This document shows positions 38,301 to 51,094 of a stretch of DNA of 64,000 nt, piece by piece. The position numbers were made by a program, and so were the translations under genes. The stretch lies in NCBI RefSeq assembly GCF_001640805.2, contig NC_066845.1, forward strand, positions 22,942,307 through 23,006,306, written 5' to 3'. The stretch comes from Lates calcarifer. Taxonomy: Eukaryota > Chordata > Actinopteri > Centropomidae. The first letter of the stretch is position 1. Every line of letters starts with the position of its first letter. Below the pieces are notes generated by a model. It was not told where the DNA came from and did no database searches. It saw nothing but the letters and a program-made list of their open reading frames with translations.

Positions 38301-41300
38301 TTACAGTTTTCGAGTAAGCAGCCTCTAAGCACTCGCGCCTCAATTTTTCACTTTATTTACACAAATGACATGTCTGTGTTCAGTAAAGTCTCCTGACACT
38401 GGTATTCACTGACTTCATTCGCTGATTTCATCAATAGGAGTTACGGTTTTTGAATTAATATGAATTCAAGGAGTGTGCAGAGCTAAATGTGGCTCTGTAG
38501 AAACTCAGCAGTTGTAATTACCATAGCAACCTGTTAGTGCAGTTAGACACATTCAGGTGATTGTGATCAGCTGATTAGAGACTTCTCTGATGTCTGTGGT
38601 GTTCAAACTCAAACTCTACTTTTCTGCTACAAACTGTCTCCACACCACATACAAGCCACATAGATTCACACACAGTTCAAATGTTTTCACTTAAAACAGG
38701 TTTTAGAGCAGTTTAAGTCAGGAGTTACAAAGATTTTCAAAGTAAAACTTCCAAGACAGTTGAGTTAAACGCAACACACTTATTCCTCTTCCTCTTACAC
38801 AGAGATCATTGATTGGTGAATTACCTTTAAGCAGTGTTTAAGACTTCATACCTCTTTCTTTCCATTTTAACTGATTGAGTCAAATCCTCAGCAGTTTATT
38901 TTACTTTTACATTTTAACTTCCAAGTTTTGATTCTGCATTTAGCTGTTTTTTTCCATTCTGCTTCTGACCCTTTTTGGTTGTAACTACTCCTCCATACTT
39001 CCTGCAACACAAACTATTCAACTATAAATATGTTTGACTTTTTCAGGACATTTATGCTTGTATTTAACCTTTTTTCTACTATGTATTCTTTTAAAAATAT
39101 TTTCGCTTTTTCTGAAAAAAATTAGCCATTCAAATGAATGCCTCCGCTATTGTTTTCAAAATTCAGCTTCCAAACTGGCCTCTGCATTTTGCTGTTTTCC
39201 TGCTATTTACTGCTATTTTTAGCACTGCTTCAGTGCAACTCTATATACAATGAGGTATAGTGTGAATGAATGTATTGCACAGGTAATGAGGTATAGCTAT
39301 TTTGGTGCCATCAAAATGTTTAGCTTTTCCTGGACGTTTATGGTATTAACATTTATGGTATTTACACTACAATTTTGCTATTTTATTATTTTGCTACTGA
39401 TATATTCTACAATTTTGCTATTCATATATTCTGCTATTTTAAGCATTGCTTCAGCAGTTACTTTTGGTTTTCAACTTTCTTCACTTCAACAATTTCTGCC
39501 ATTTTTCAGCATTGCTTCAGAAATCCATTCAGCTATCAGCATTCACACTGCATTTTCTGCAGGAAATGCATTTTACCCTAACAATGAGCTAAAAGGGGCT
39601 TTAAGGCTCTGTAGTACTAAGGAGAATTGCAGGGTGAAAATTCTGCACATAGCTGATTAATTCAAAGATGTTTTTTAGACAAAAATGATTTTATCCTAAG
39701 TTTCATTTACTAGCTTTTCAAGAGCTTTCAATCATATCTCACAATCTTTACCTATTGTTATCTGATGAAGCGGTCCTTGACTTAAGATTATTTTGTCCAA
39801 AGTGAAGAATGAACTTAAAAGGAAAAGGGCCTGGTCACATCAGCATATAAAACAGGAACATGTCATAACAAAATCAGTGAACTGCAATCAGAATTTCAGT
39901 TCCTTTATAACATCTTTTAACCATTTTAAACTCACCTTTCTGTACTTCGACAAATGTCCACTGATTATGTGTTAGTTAGCACAGACTATTGGCAGCAGCT
40001 ACAGACAGAGACAGCAGTGACTGTTAGAGAGTGAAAAATGAATGAATTTATACAAGAACTAATGAAAAAACTTTTGTGCACTTAGGCAAATGAGACATTT
40101 GCATTTGTTGGGAACGTGACACACTACACGCGAGTGTGGCTGAACATCTCCGCCCAGCTCAGGACTTTTCTGGAGGAGGGCCAGCTGCACAGCCACCTGG
40201 TGTGGCTACAGCAGGTACAATTACATACAAGTCATCTTTTCACATTATTAATTATACATTACTATCAGGATGTGAAAAAAATCTTCTGTGTGCTGATATT
40301 TTTCCATTAAGTCAATCTGTTCATAGTGTTTGGTCTTGAGTTGAGAGAGCACATTAGGCTGCATGCACCCTCTTTCTCCTCTCTATAGCTGTCCTCAGAG
40401 CTTCAGCAGCACCCTGAGCTGTTGAATGGTACAGACACTGAGCTGGTGCAGGGTCTGATGGAAGGAAACTACAGTCTTCCTAACACCTCCACCCTGCTGG
40501 AACAGCTGGACACCATAGACAATGCTGCCTGTGGCTGGACACACTTTATGTCTAAGGTCAGCATAGTGTAGACAAATCTAATTACAAATTGGTGTGACAC
40601 TGACAATATAAGCATGAGAACAACTGATATCATCAATATAATGCAGTTTGTCTGATGAAATGTTTATTGAAAAAATGATTCGTGCAACATATTGTAGCTT
40701 GCCAATGTGACATCTGCATAAAAGTATGCATAGGTCTTTTCGGACATAATATCAAATATGCAACATTTCTGGTTTCATCTGTCTGTTGTACTTTGGGAAT
40801 TTCAAACATACACTTCAATCCGAGACACTTACATTCAGGTAGTATGCCACTTAGATTTGGCAGAAAAGACTACTTTCCAGGGGCAACCAATTCTGATCAT
40901 CATGTCTAGTTTCCAACAGAATGAACACTATTCTTCATGTTTTTGCTCTCTTGCCTGGACTGAGATGTTGAGATGGATATCAGTTTTATGTCTGTGTAGT
41001 TAAGTAACTGGATCAGGATGAATCGCTTCATTTAGCATAGAGACTGGATGCAGGGGAAGCTGACTGGTCCTGTCAAATAAAATAAAATAAAAAAAAACCA
41101 CCTACCAACTCTGAAGCTTACTTAACGTGTTCTCATTTGTTTAATCAGTACACAAACAGAAATATAAGACATTTGTTTAACAAGGAGTTGAGTGCAGGAA
41201 CAATTTATAAACAAACAGAAGCCAGACACAATGATTTCCAGGACACTTTACTAGTAGAGATAGGGTTAGAGATATGGTTTTTTCAGGGCTGATATTGATA

Positions 41301-44300
41301 CCGATATCGATTATTAGTAGTCAAGGAGGCCAATAACCAATATTTAGAGCTAATATTCATTTGCAGTAAAAGTGAAAATATTGGCGTCAAAATTTTGAAT
41401 AATACAAACTCCAACACTTTGTTTAAATGCCTTTAAGCATATGTTTATTAAACAGCTTTTCAGATTTGCAACATGTTAAAGGTTTTTTTTTTTATTTTAG
41501 ACAATAGACATCTTTGTTTTAAAATTCTAACAAAAAGTGCAGGGAGCTCCCAGGCTCAGCAGCATGTCTTATAAATGTTGCAGGCCAAGCCTGTCCCTTT
41601 TAGATAAGTAGGATGCAGGTTATGTGTGTGTGTATGGGCCTGTGTATGTGGGGGTGTGTGCGTGACGTAGGAGGAAGTGCTCGCATGTAAACACAACAGG
41701 TGTGTAACCCCGTAGCTGTACATGGCGTACGAGTGTGTGTGAATGCAGCCGCAGCCACTGAGAATATAATCACGCCGACAACCAGGAAAATACGGTCAAG
41801 TGTACAACCTGCTGCAGAGTTCAATAAAGTGCCGGGTTCTCCACCGCAGAGCTGGTCCGGACTTTGTTTGTTGCTGTTACAATAACGAGCCACGCTAAGC
41901 TAAGGGAGCTAGTGTTATACCTGAGGCTGCCCAACTACGGTTCGGAAGCCGCGAGACGGGTCGGTAACATAAAGTTAAATGATGACTTAATTAATAGCTC
42001 CCTAAAGTTTTCTACAGTAAATAAAGTTTTCAAAGAGCTTCTCCAAACCAATCAGATGGTGCTGTGGGCGGGACAATGCTGGAGACAGAGTAGTGACTGC
42101 AGACAGAGAGGCTGTATCAGAGCCAAAATAACCCAGTTTTAAATTGATCTCTTATCGGCCGTTGGATTTAAAAAAAAAAGGCTGATGCAGAGATGCGTCA
42201 AAATGCTGAATATCAGCGCCGATAATCGGCCCGGTCACTAATCAGTCTATCCCCATTTACTAGTCATGGTGACAACAAGACTTAGGAGGTCATACAAACT
42301 GCAAAGGCAAGGCCAAAACCCCCCCAAAAAACACAGCTACTGCTTCCATTGCAAACAGTAATCCAGTGTGATGGTTCAATCTTTGTGCTGATCTCAATAG
42401 CTTCCTGCATGAATCAATCTCTGCTGTTTATTATTTGAGTGTTTGCTCTGTGCTTTTAGGTCAGTGTGGATGTCTTCAAGGGCTTTCCAGATGAGGACAG
42501 CATTGTCAACTACACCCTGAATCAGGCTTACCAGGACAATGTGTCTGTGTTTGCCAGTGAGTCATCCCTCTGTGTCAGGTTGTGATCATGATAAGTCCTC
42601 CAGTCTTAAAGACCATATAGGTTGTTTGTCATTACCCTCTGATATGACCCATAGGGGTTCACTTCCCGAATTAGCTCCTCTTCTAAATATTTAATGGGGT
42701 GACAATACTAAGGTAAAGGTTTAGATTGGTTTGGGAACAAAACATAACAACTTTGCTCCTCTCATAATTACCACAGCCCTTGGAAGGCTTTGTCACTTGA
42801 ACATAAACAGATTTCATTTGGAGCATTTGCTGAAACGACTGATAACCAGTAGAGGTCACTTAACAATAAAACATATGGGGTTGTTTGCACAAACAACTTG
42901 TGGGGTCGTATTTGAATGGAGGACAGTCTCCTTACTTGATATCCAGAACAAAAACAGTCCTAATGTTGCCACACTGGCACATGGTTGGAGCAGCCTCCAC
43001 ATTTGGTAAGAGAGTGTGACCATAGTCAGGGCAAGAAAAAATGTGCCCACTAAAGAACAGACTACTTTAAAGTGCAGTGGACATTTGAACTGTAACTGAC
43101 CTGATATATGCTCTTTTTCTTTTAAGGTGTGATTTTCCAGACTAATAAAGATGGCTCCCTGCCACCCCATGTTCTGTACAAAATTAGACAAAATTCCAGC
43201 TTTACAGAGAAGACCAATGAAATTAGACGGGCCTACTGGCGTCCTGGGCCCAACACTGGGGGAAAATTCTATTTCCTCTATGGTTTTGTTTGGATCCAAG
43301 GTAAGTGAATGAAATGCAATGTATCATGAGTGTTGAATATTCATTATATATGCTTGAGTATGGATTATATATATAAAGTTATATGTCCTATCATGGTTGG
43401 AATCACAAAACATGTTTTTTTTCATGTTTTTAATTTCTGAAATAATAATACTTTTTTAAATTCAATTCAACCCTAAATCTCAGTGACATAACATTAGTGA
43501 CCACAGTGACAAATTTATGGTCCAGCTCTATTATAATTTAAAATGCAGAGCTCCAAGTGTTTGTTTGGCTAAACCAAAAAGAAGATTAGCATTGATTAAG
43601 CATTGTCCTGGTTACCCAGTGTTTTGGATAGAGACATAGGAAGGGGAAGCAGTGGCAGGTCCTCAGGGATTTATTAGCAGAGAGAGAAGTTTTAATTGAT
43701 TTATGATATTTATGTGTGAACTGTTTTCAGTGTGTAGAAACCATAGAATCATTAATCAAAATGACAAGTTTAACATGGGCGGTACAGTGGTGCAGTGGTT
43801 AGCACTGTTGGCCTGCCCGGGGCTTTTCTGTGTGGTGTTTGCATGTTCTCCCTGTGCCCCTGCGTGGGTTCTCTCCGGGTAGTCTGGCTTCCTCCCACAG
43901 TCCAAATACATGCAGCTTAGGTTAATTGATAACTCTAAATTGCCCATAGGTCTGAATGTAAGTGTGAATGGTTGTTCGTCTAGATGTGTTGGTCCTGCGA
44001 TGGACTGGCGATCTGTACAGGATGTACCCCGCCTCTTGTCCAGTGACAGCTGGGATAGGTTCCAGCCCCCCAGTGATAATGGATGGATGGACAAGTTTAT
44101 CATACACAAGGTTTCTAGTTATTCCACAACAGTCTGTTGAGGTTGCACAAAATTTTACCAGCAGATAATTCATTATTATTTATTCTATTTCACCAGTCTT
44201 ATTACCAGCCAACAGAATTTTCTTTAAAAAATAAAAGGTCTTGCTGGATGAATAATGTAGATAACCATGGAAGAAAAGAATTAAAGTGAATATAATATGG

Positions 44301-47209
44301 AACAAAAGTGCATCAAGCAGTTGACACCCTCTTCTGCTCCTCCTCTCTCACCAGGCCACACAAGTCAGGAAGATAGCAAACTGGTGGAGTTGATAAAATT
44401 ACCTAGGGCAGAAATGTATCCACAATGATGCACTCAGGCAGTTGCCTATTTACACATCTAGCAGACATTAAGGAAGATTATCAAGTCTAATATTCATTCT
44501 CTTTTCAGCTCTAGTTTGGTCTCTTTTTATTTCTCTCCCTCTTACTCTCCTTCAGATATGATAGAGAGAGCCATCATCAATACCTTCGTGGGCCATGATG
44601 TGGTGGAGCCTGGTAACTACGTTCAAATGTTCCCCTACCCATGTTACACCAGAGACGAGTAAGAAATGGGCTTTGTATTTAGAAATGACACATATTGTAC
44701 TTGGCAATAACAAATAGTGATTTGGCAGAAATGTTTTTGTTCTAAAAAAATCATTTGTATGCAGCTTGAGACACTGTGCATGTCAAAATGTTCATATAGA
44801 CTGTGTTCTTCATATTTGGTAAATATATTTAATAAGTTACAAATTGGTATGTTAAAAATTCTGAAGATTTGAAATGTGGTCTAAGACTGTTCTGTATTTG
44901 GTCTTTACTTGATACCCTGTGTTGTCTTTTGCAGTTTTCTGTTTGTGATTGAGCACATGATGCCTCTGTGCATGGTGATCTCCTGGGTTTACTCAGTAGC
45001 CATGATGATTCAGCACATTGTGGCTGAGAAGGAGCACCGGCTCAAAGAGGTTAGACTGTATGATTGCATGTCTGTCACCAGTCTGCAGGGTCTGCCTTGG
45101 ATCAACTGGTTAACACAACAGACTGGTGTTTGGTGTTTTGTTGTTAGTGCAATTTTTAAAGAATAGGTCAGGCAATATATCTTTTATATACATATACACT
45201 AATGCCCAAAAGTGTGGGATCACTTGGAAATTTTCTTGTTTTCCATGGAAACACACATGAAATTTGTTTGAATAGGAAATATAGCAAATATACAGGACAT
45301 GCTGACATTGTCAGAGTTAGAAATAATGATTTTAATGGAAATGATGAATGTGTTCTTCAAATTTTGCCTTCATCAACAAACACCTTTTGCAGCAATTATA
45401 GTCTGGCAGACATTAGGCATTCTAACTGTCTGTTTTTCAAGGTAATCTGATGACCTTTCACCCCATGCTTCTTGGAGCATCTCCCACAAGATGGCTTGAT
45501 GGAGTCTTCCTCCGTACCATATGGTCAAGCTGCTCCCACAACAACTCAATAGGGTTCAGATCCAGAGACTGTGCTGGCCAATCCATTACAGTCAGAATTC
45601 TGGCTGACTGCTTATTCTTTAAATATTACTGATGAAATTGACCCCAATCCAGTGCTGTCCACAGGGTATGGCATGGCATTGCAAAATCTTGTGATAGCTT
45701 TTCCTTCCTCAAGGTCCCTTTCACTCTATACAAATCTCCTATTTTACCACCTCCAAAGCACCCCCAGACCATCACACTGCCTCCAACATACTTGACTGAT
45801 GGTATTAAGCACTGTTCTTGCATCTTTTCATCATCTCACAAATGTTCCTCTGTTTGATCCGAAGACCTCAAACTTGGACTCATCTGTCCACAACACCTTC
45901 TTCCAGTGTCCAATGTCTGTGCTCTTTTGTCCATTTCAGTCTTTTTCTTTGCAATTCTGCCATGAAGTCCAGCATCCTGAAGTTGCCTCTTCACTGTTGA
46001 TGCTGACACTGATGTTTGACGGGTACTATCTAGTGCATTTGCCAGTTGACGACCTGTAAGGCGTCAACGGCTTTGTCTTAAACTACACACACTCAGATAT
46101 TTATCTTCTTGTACAGTTGTGCATCGGGGACCGCCACTCCTTTTTCTGTCCTTTATAGAGCCTGTTTGTGCTGCTCTCTGAAGGGAGTAGTTTACAGCAT
46201 GATAAGAGATTTTAAGTTTCCTTGCAATTTCTCACATTGAGTGGGGTTTCTTCAGCAAGAAATGACTGCATCCAGATCCACATGTGCAGGGAAAACCACC
46301 AAATGACATCACAGGAGCTTCAGCAGCAGTGGTCAAACCAAACTGGTGTCCAGTGTTCCACCTGCACTGTACGTGGCCGACTTTTAGATCATGGCTTAAG
46401 GTCCTACAAGGCTGTCAAGAAGCCCCTGATCAATGAGAGACAGAGGTTAGCCCGGCGTCATTGGGCCCAAGCACAAAAGAACTGGACAGCCAGGAACTGG
46501 AAGAAGATTCTGTGGTCAGATGAGTCCAGCTTTATCCTCCTCCTGATAATGTGAGGGTACACAGAAGGTCAGGCGAAGCATTAACTCCAGCATGTACAGT
46601 ACCTACTGTTAAGCATGGTGGAGACAGTACCATGGTTTGGGGATGCATGAGTGCTGCTGGTGTTGGTCATCTCACTGTCTGTGATGGCACATTGAACTCT
46701 GCCAAGTATTGCACCATTCTCGAAACCCACATGCTCCCTTCTGTACGTGCACTGTTCCATCAAGGTCAAAACTGGATGTTTCAACAAGATAATGCCCCTC
46801 ACCACACATCCAGGGCCAGGAGAACTTGGCTGCAGGAGCACTGTATCCAGGTCTTAGAGTGACCAGCTCAATCCCTGGACATGAGCTTCATTGAAAATCT
46901 GTGGTGGATTATCAAAAGGTCTGTTTCAAAGTGTAAAACAAAGAATTTAGAAGAATTAAAAGCAGTAATTCAAGAAGAATGGGACAAGATTACCCCTCAA
47001 CAGTGTGAAAGGCTCGTGGGGAACATGCCAGCCAGGATTAGACCTCTACTGCGTGCTAATGGCAGGACTACTACATATTCATTTGATGATGTGATGGTTT
47101 ATTTATTTTTTTGTTCAGTTTTGAACACATTCTCTGTTATTTGTTGACTTTGACACCGACAATGTTGAGAACTGACATATTCAAACTGTCTGAATATTGT
47201 GTGTGTGTG

Positions 47210-47255
<46 letters not shown>

Positions 47256-47258
47256 CAT

Positions 47259-47312
<54 letters not shown>

Positions 47313-50300
47313 ACATGTGTGTGTGCGTGTGTGCGTGTGTACCAAAGTAGGAAGATAAATAAATTACCAAACAAACTTATAGTGGTACATTATAGTACAG
47401 GTCAAAGTAGTTACAAATTCTGACGTAACCATCATACAACTTTCTCAGGTGATGAAGATGATGGGTTTGAACAATGCAGTCCACTGGGTAGCCTGGTTTA
47501 TCACCGGTTTTGTCCAGTTGTCCATCTCTGTCACTGCTCTGACGGCCATCTTGAAGTATGGCCGGGTGTTGCTCCACAGCAACCCCTTCATCATTTGGCT
47601 CTTCCTCACCATCTACGCCGTGGCCACCATCATGTTCTGGTGAGATCTCATAGTACCACTAAACCAGCCATGAATTCCACACTTCTCAAAATGCAATTGT
47701 TTGCACAGCTCAAATGTTAATGTATGTGTTAATGAAACTAAAAGTGAAGTGGGGATAGTACATTAATACCAGCAATATACATGGCATGGAATATATATTT
47801 AGTTTTTGTTTTTTAAAAGTCTGTTATTGCCACGTTGATATAAAAATACATTAATACAGGAAATAGTATTAACAGATTATTATTTGTGTGTGTGTGTTTG
47901 AGTAACCTCTGGCTTCACGGTGTCAGACCAAACTTTCATTTGGTCTCATACTGAAGGAGTCATTTGACTCCTTCAATATGCTACTAAATAAAATAATGTA
48001 ACCTCTGTTTTTCAGTTTTTTGGTGTCAGTGATCTACTCTAAGGCCAAGCTGGCCTCAGCCTGCGGAGGAATCATCTACTTCCTAAGCTATGTACCCTAC
48101 ATGTATGTGGCCATTAGGGAGGAGGTGGCCCATGATAAGATCACTGCCTTTGAGAAGTGTATCGCTGTAAGGCCTTTTCTCTCCCACCTTCTAATTAAAG
48201 TGTAACTATGTTGGGGCTCTGCTTGTAAAATCTACTCTGTGTTGTCACTGTTAAGTATTACTTCAATAATCCAGATGATACTTCAGTGGATAAATTCTTG
48301 CCTCACTTGTCTCCTCCAGTCTCTGATGTCCACCACAGCCTTTGGCCTGGGCTCCAAGTATTTTGCACTGTATGAAGTTGCAGGTGTTGGCATCCAGTGG
48401 CGGACCATTAGCCAGTCACCAGTTGAAGGTGATGACTTTAACCTGGGTTTGTCCATGATGATGCTCATCATCGATGCCAGCGTGTATGGCGTTCTCACCT
48501 GGTACATAGAGGCTGTGCATCCAGGTATGAACTCATTGCCCTCTGAATCCCCATCATCCTCAGTTTTTATGTTCCCATACCGGCTACAGCTATGGCTGGA
48601 AGCACGTGGGTTATCCATTTGTCCATATGTACCATTCTCGTGACTGCAATATCTCAGCAACGCCTTGAGGGAATTCTGTTATATTTGTTTCAAACATTAG
48701 CTTGGACTCAAGGATGAACTGAATAGATTTTGGTGGTCAAAGGTCAAGGTCACTGTGACCTTGCATTTTTTGCTTCTTAAATGTGATATCTCAAGATTGC
48801 CTTGAACAAATGATAGATTAAGTGGTTTTCCTCTCTTACAGGAATGTATGGGCTGCCCCGTCCATGGTACTTCCCCCTGCAGAGGTCCTATTGGTCAGGC
48901 AGTGGACGTGTTGAGACCTGGGACTGGCCATGGTGTGGAGGCGGGGCTGCCAGGCTCAGTGTGATGGAGGAGGATCAGGCTTGTGCGATGGACCAGCGAA
49001 GATCTGGTATGGACAAATAATCATTTGAAGCTGAAGAGGATAGCTTGTGGACAACATTTCATGTTCTGTAATTCCACTTCCACTATCCATCCATCTATCC
49101 AGTATCTATACCACTTACCCTTAAGGGTCCCAGGGGTTGGGAGCCAATCCCAGCTGACAGGTGGGGTATAACCTATATAGATCACCAGTTTATCACAGGG
49201 CTTCCACTTAACCAACTCAGACTTAGAAATATGGCATTCTATAATAATGTATTAAGTAACACACACACTTCTACTTGTGCAGTAACAGTAATGACTTACC
49301 TACTGTTTGTATACATTCTAGTAATCATCTATTTGCATATGACACAGTTTTCCTTCCCTATTGAAACTTTCCTATCAGTACTGATATAATTGACACCACA
49401 CTCTTGTCTGATTTTAGTTCCTTATTCAGCATCTACACAGCAAAATCGCCAGTGTTAAATTATCAGTGTTACCTGACATTAATGGTGGTCAGTGTTATTT
49501 TAATACTTGATTTATCAAAACTAACACCCCTAGAGTAAATTCCTGAAAGTGTGTGGATGCTGTGGAATTTGGTCGTTGCAGGTATGTCCACATAGGCGGC
49601 ACGGTGGTGCAGTGGTTAGCACTGTCGCCTCACAGCAAGAAAGCTCTGGTTCGAGCCCTGGTTCGCCCGGGGCTTTCCTGTGTGGAGTTTGCATGTTCTC
49701 CCTGTGCCTGCGTGGGCTCTCTCTGGGTACTTCGGCTTCCTCCCACAGTCCAAAGACATGCACGTTAGGTCAATTGATGACTCTAAATTGCCCATACACA
49801 GCAAAGCTGCCAGTGTTAATTTTTCAACTCTTACAGTGTTGAAATAACTCTGGGTGAGTGTTTAAAAAATAACACTTTTAAAAGTGTTGACATTGAAAAG
49901 AGTGGACATATATAGATAAAAAATAAATTTAACACTCTGAGTGTTAATTTAACACCGGTGATTTTGCTGTGTAGCTAAAGGTGAATTTAGTTTGCATTGA
50001 AGAGTTACAAGTAAGAAAAGCTACAGCAAAATCTCTCTCCAGAAACAGTGTCCTTGTTATTCTGAATGAATCACACAATGATTTGTCAGCAGATTTAGAA
50101 GAGACTATCGAAAGTAGTTGAAAGTAATCCTAATAAAAACAATTCACAGTTACATCTTTGGTTTATCCAAAGTAACAGACACACTGTGTTAATGACAAAC
50201 AAAATTCTATTCATTGTTTCAGATTAGTAGCATAAATCTCATACACTGACATCCCCATCAAAAACCAGAACTGTCTACAAGGATAGATACAACTAGATAG

Positions 50301-51049
50301 ATTTTTTTTCTTTTTTTTGAGTTGAAATTTTCATAAATAATAAAAGTATATTTAAAAAATGTGTTTAAATGTAGTGACTGAGGACATTAGGGGAATGACA
50401 TGACAGATATGCTTTGTGTCTGTTTGTCATTTGACCTTTCTAAATATTTTGAATAGCTTATGACTGTCTGCTCAGTGTTTAATCCAAATCAGAAATATAG
50501 TTGTTTGCAGCCCAGTTTGAATTTGTGAACATTAGGTCATAGCATCAGTTCTTGGTCAATAAGAATTGAGAGATGGAACTATTAATGGTTGTGGTTGTGA
50601 ATCTTGTATCAGGGATTACTTAATATACACAAACTGCACCAGATTCAATACTTGGAACTCCTTTAAAAGTTTTGTACATTTCTAAGCTCTAAAGGTCAGT
50701 GTGTATAGTATATGATCACAAAATGATCAGGTAAGAGAAAGAACCAAGAGAAGAAAAAGAATAACAGAGAAAGTTATACGTTTCTTAAATATCTATTTTT
50801 ATAATTAAGCAATAACTGTTCTATTCCACTTATTTCTTCCTTTCTCATTATAACCCCAGAAGAGATGCGGGGCATAGAGGAGGAGCCCAGCCACCTCCCA
50901 TTGGTGGTGTGTATAGACAAACTGACCAAGGTGTACAAGACTGGCAGCAAACTGGCCCTCAACAAACTGAGCCTCAACCTCCATGAAAACCAAGTGGTTT
51001 CCTTCCTGGGACACAATGGCGCTGGCAAGACCACAACCATGTGAGGGGG

Positions 51050-51094
<45 letters not shown>

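Noticed and set aside
39250..39660. 136-residue hydrophobic open frame as a membrane protein
   Set aside because: It lies in a T-rich dispersed repeat with sister copies elsewhere and has no coding signature.
42856..43299. 147-residue minus-strand frame
   Set aside because: Its first part is the antisense of exon 14; the rest is intron.
47099..47423. Repetitive Tyr/Ile and Cys/Val open frames
   Set aside because: They are translations of TA, TG and AG microsatellites.
49592..49680. Functional tRNA gene
   Set aside because: It has A- and B-box-like motifs, but the cloverleaf is not complete and the sequence is the head of a SINE present in many copies.
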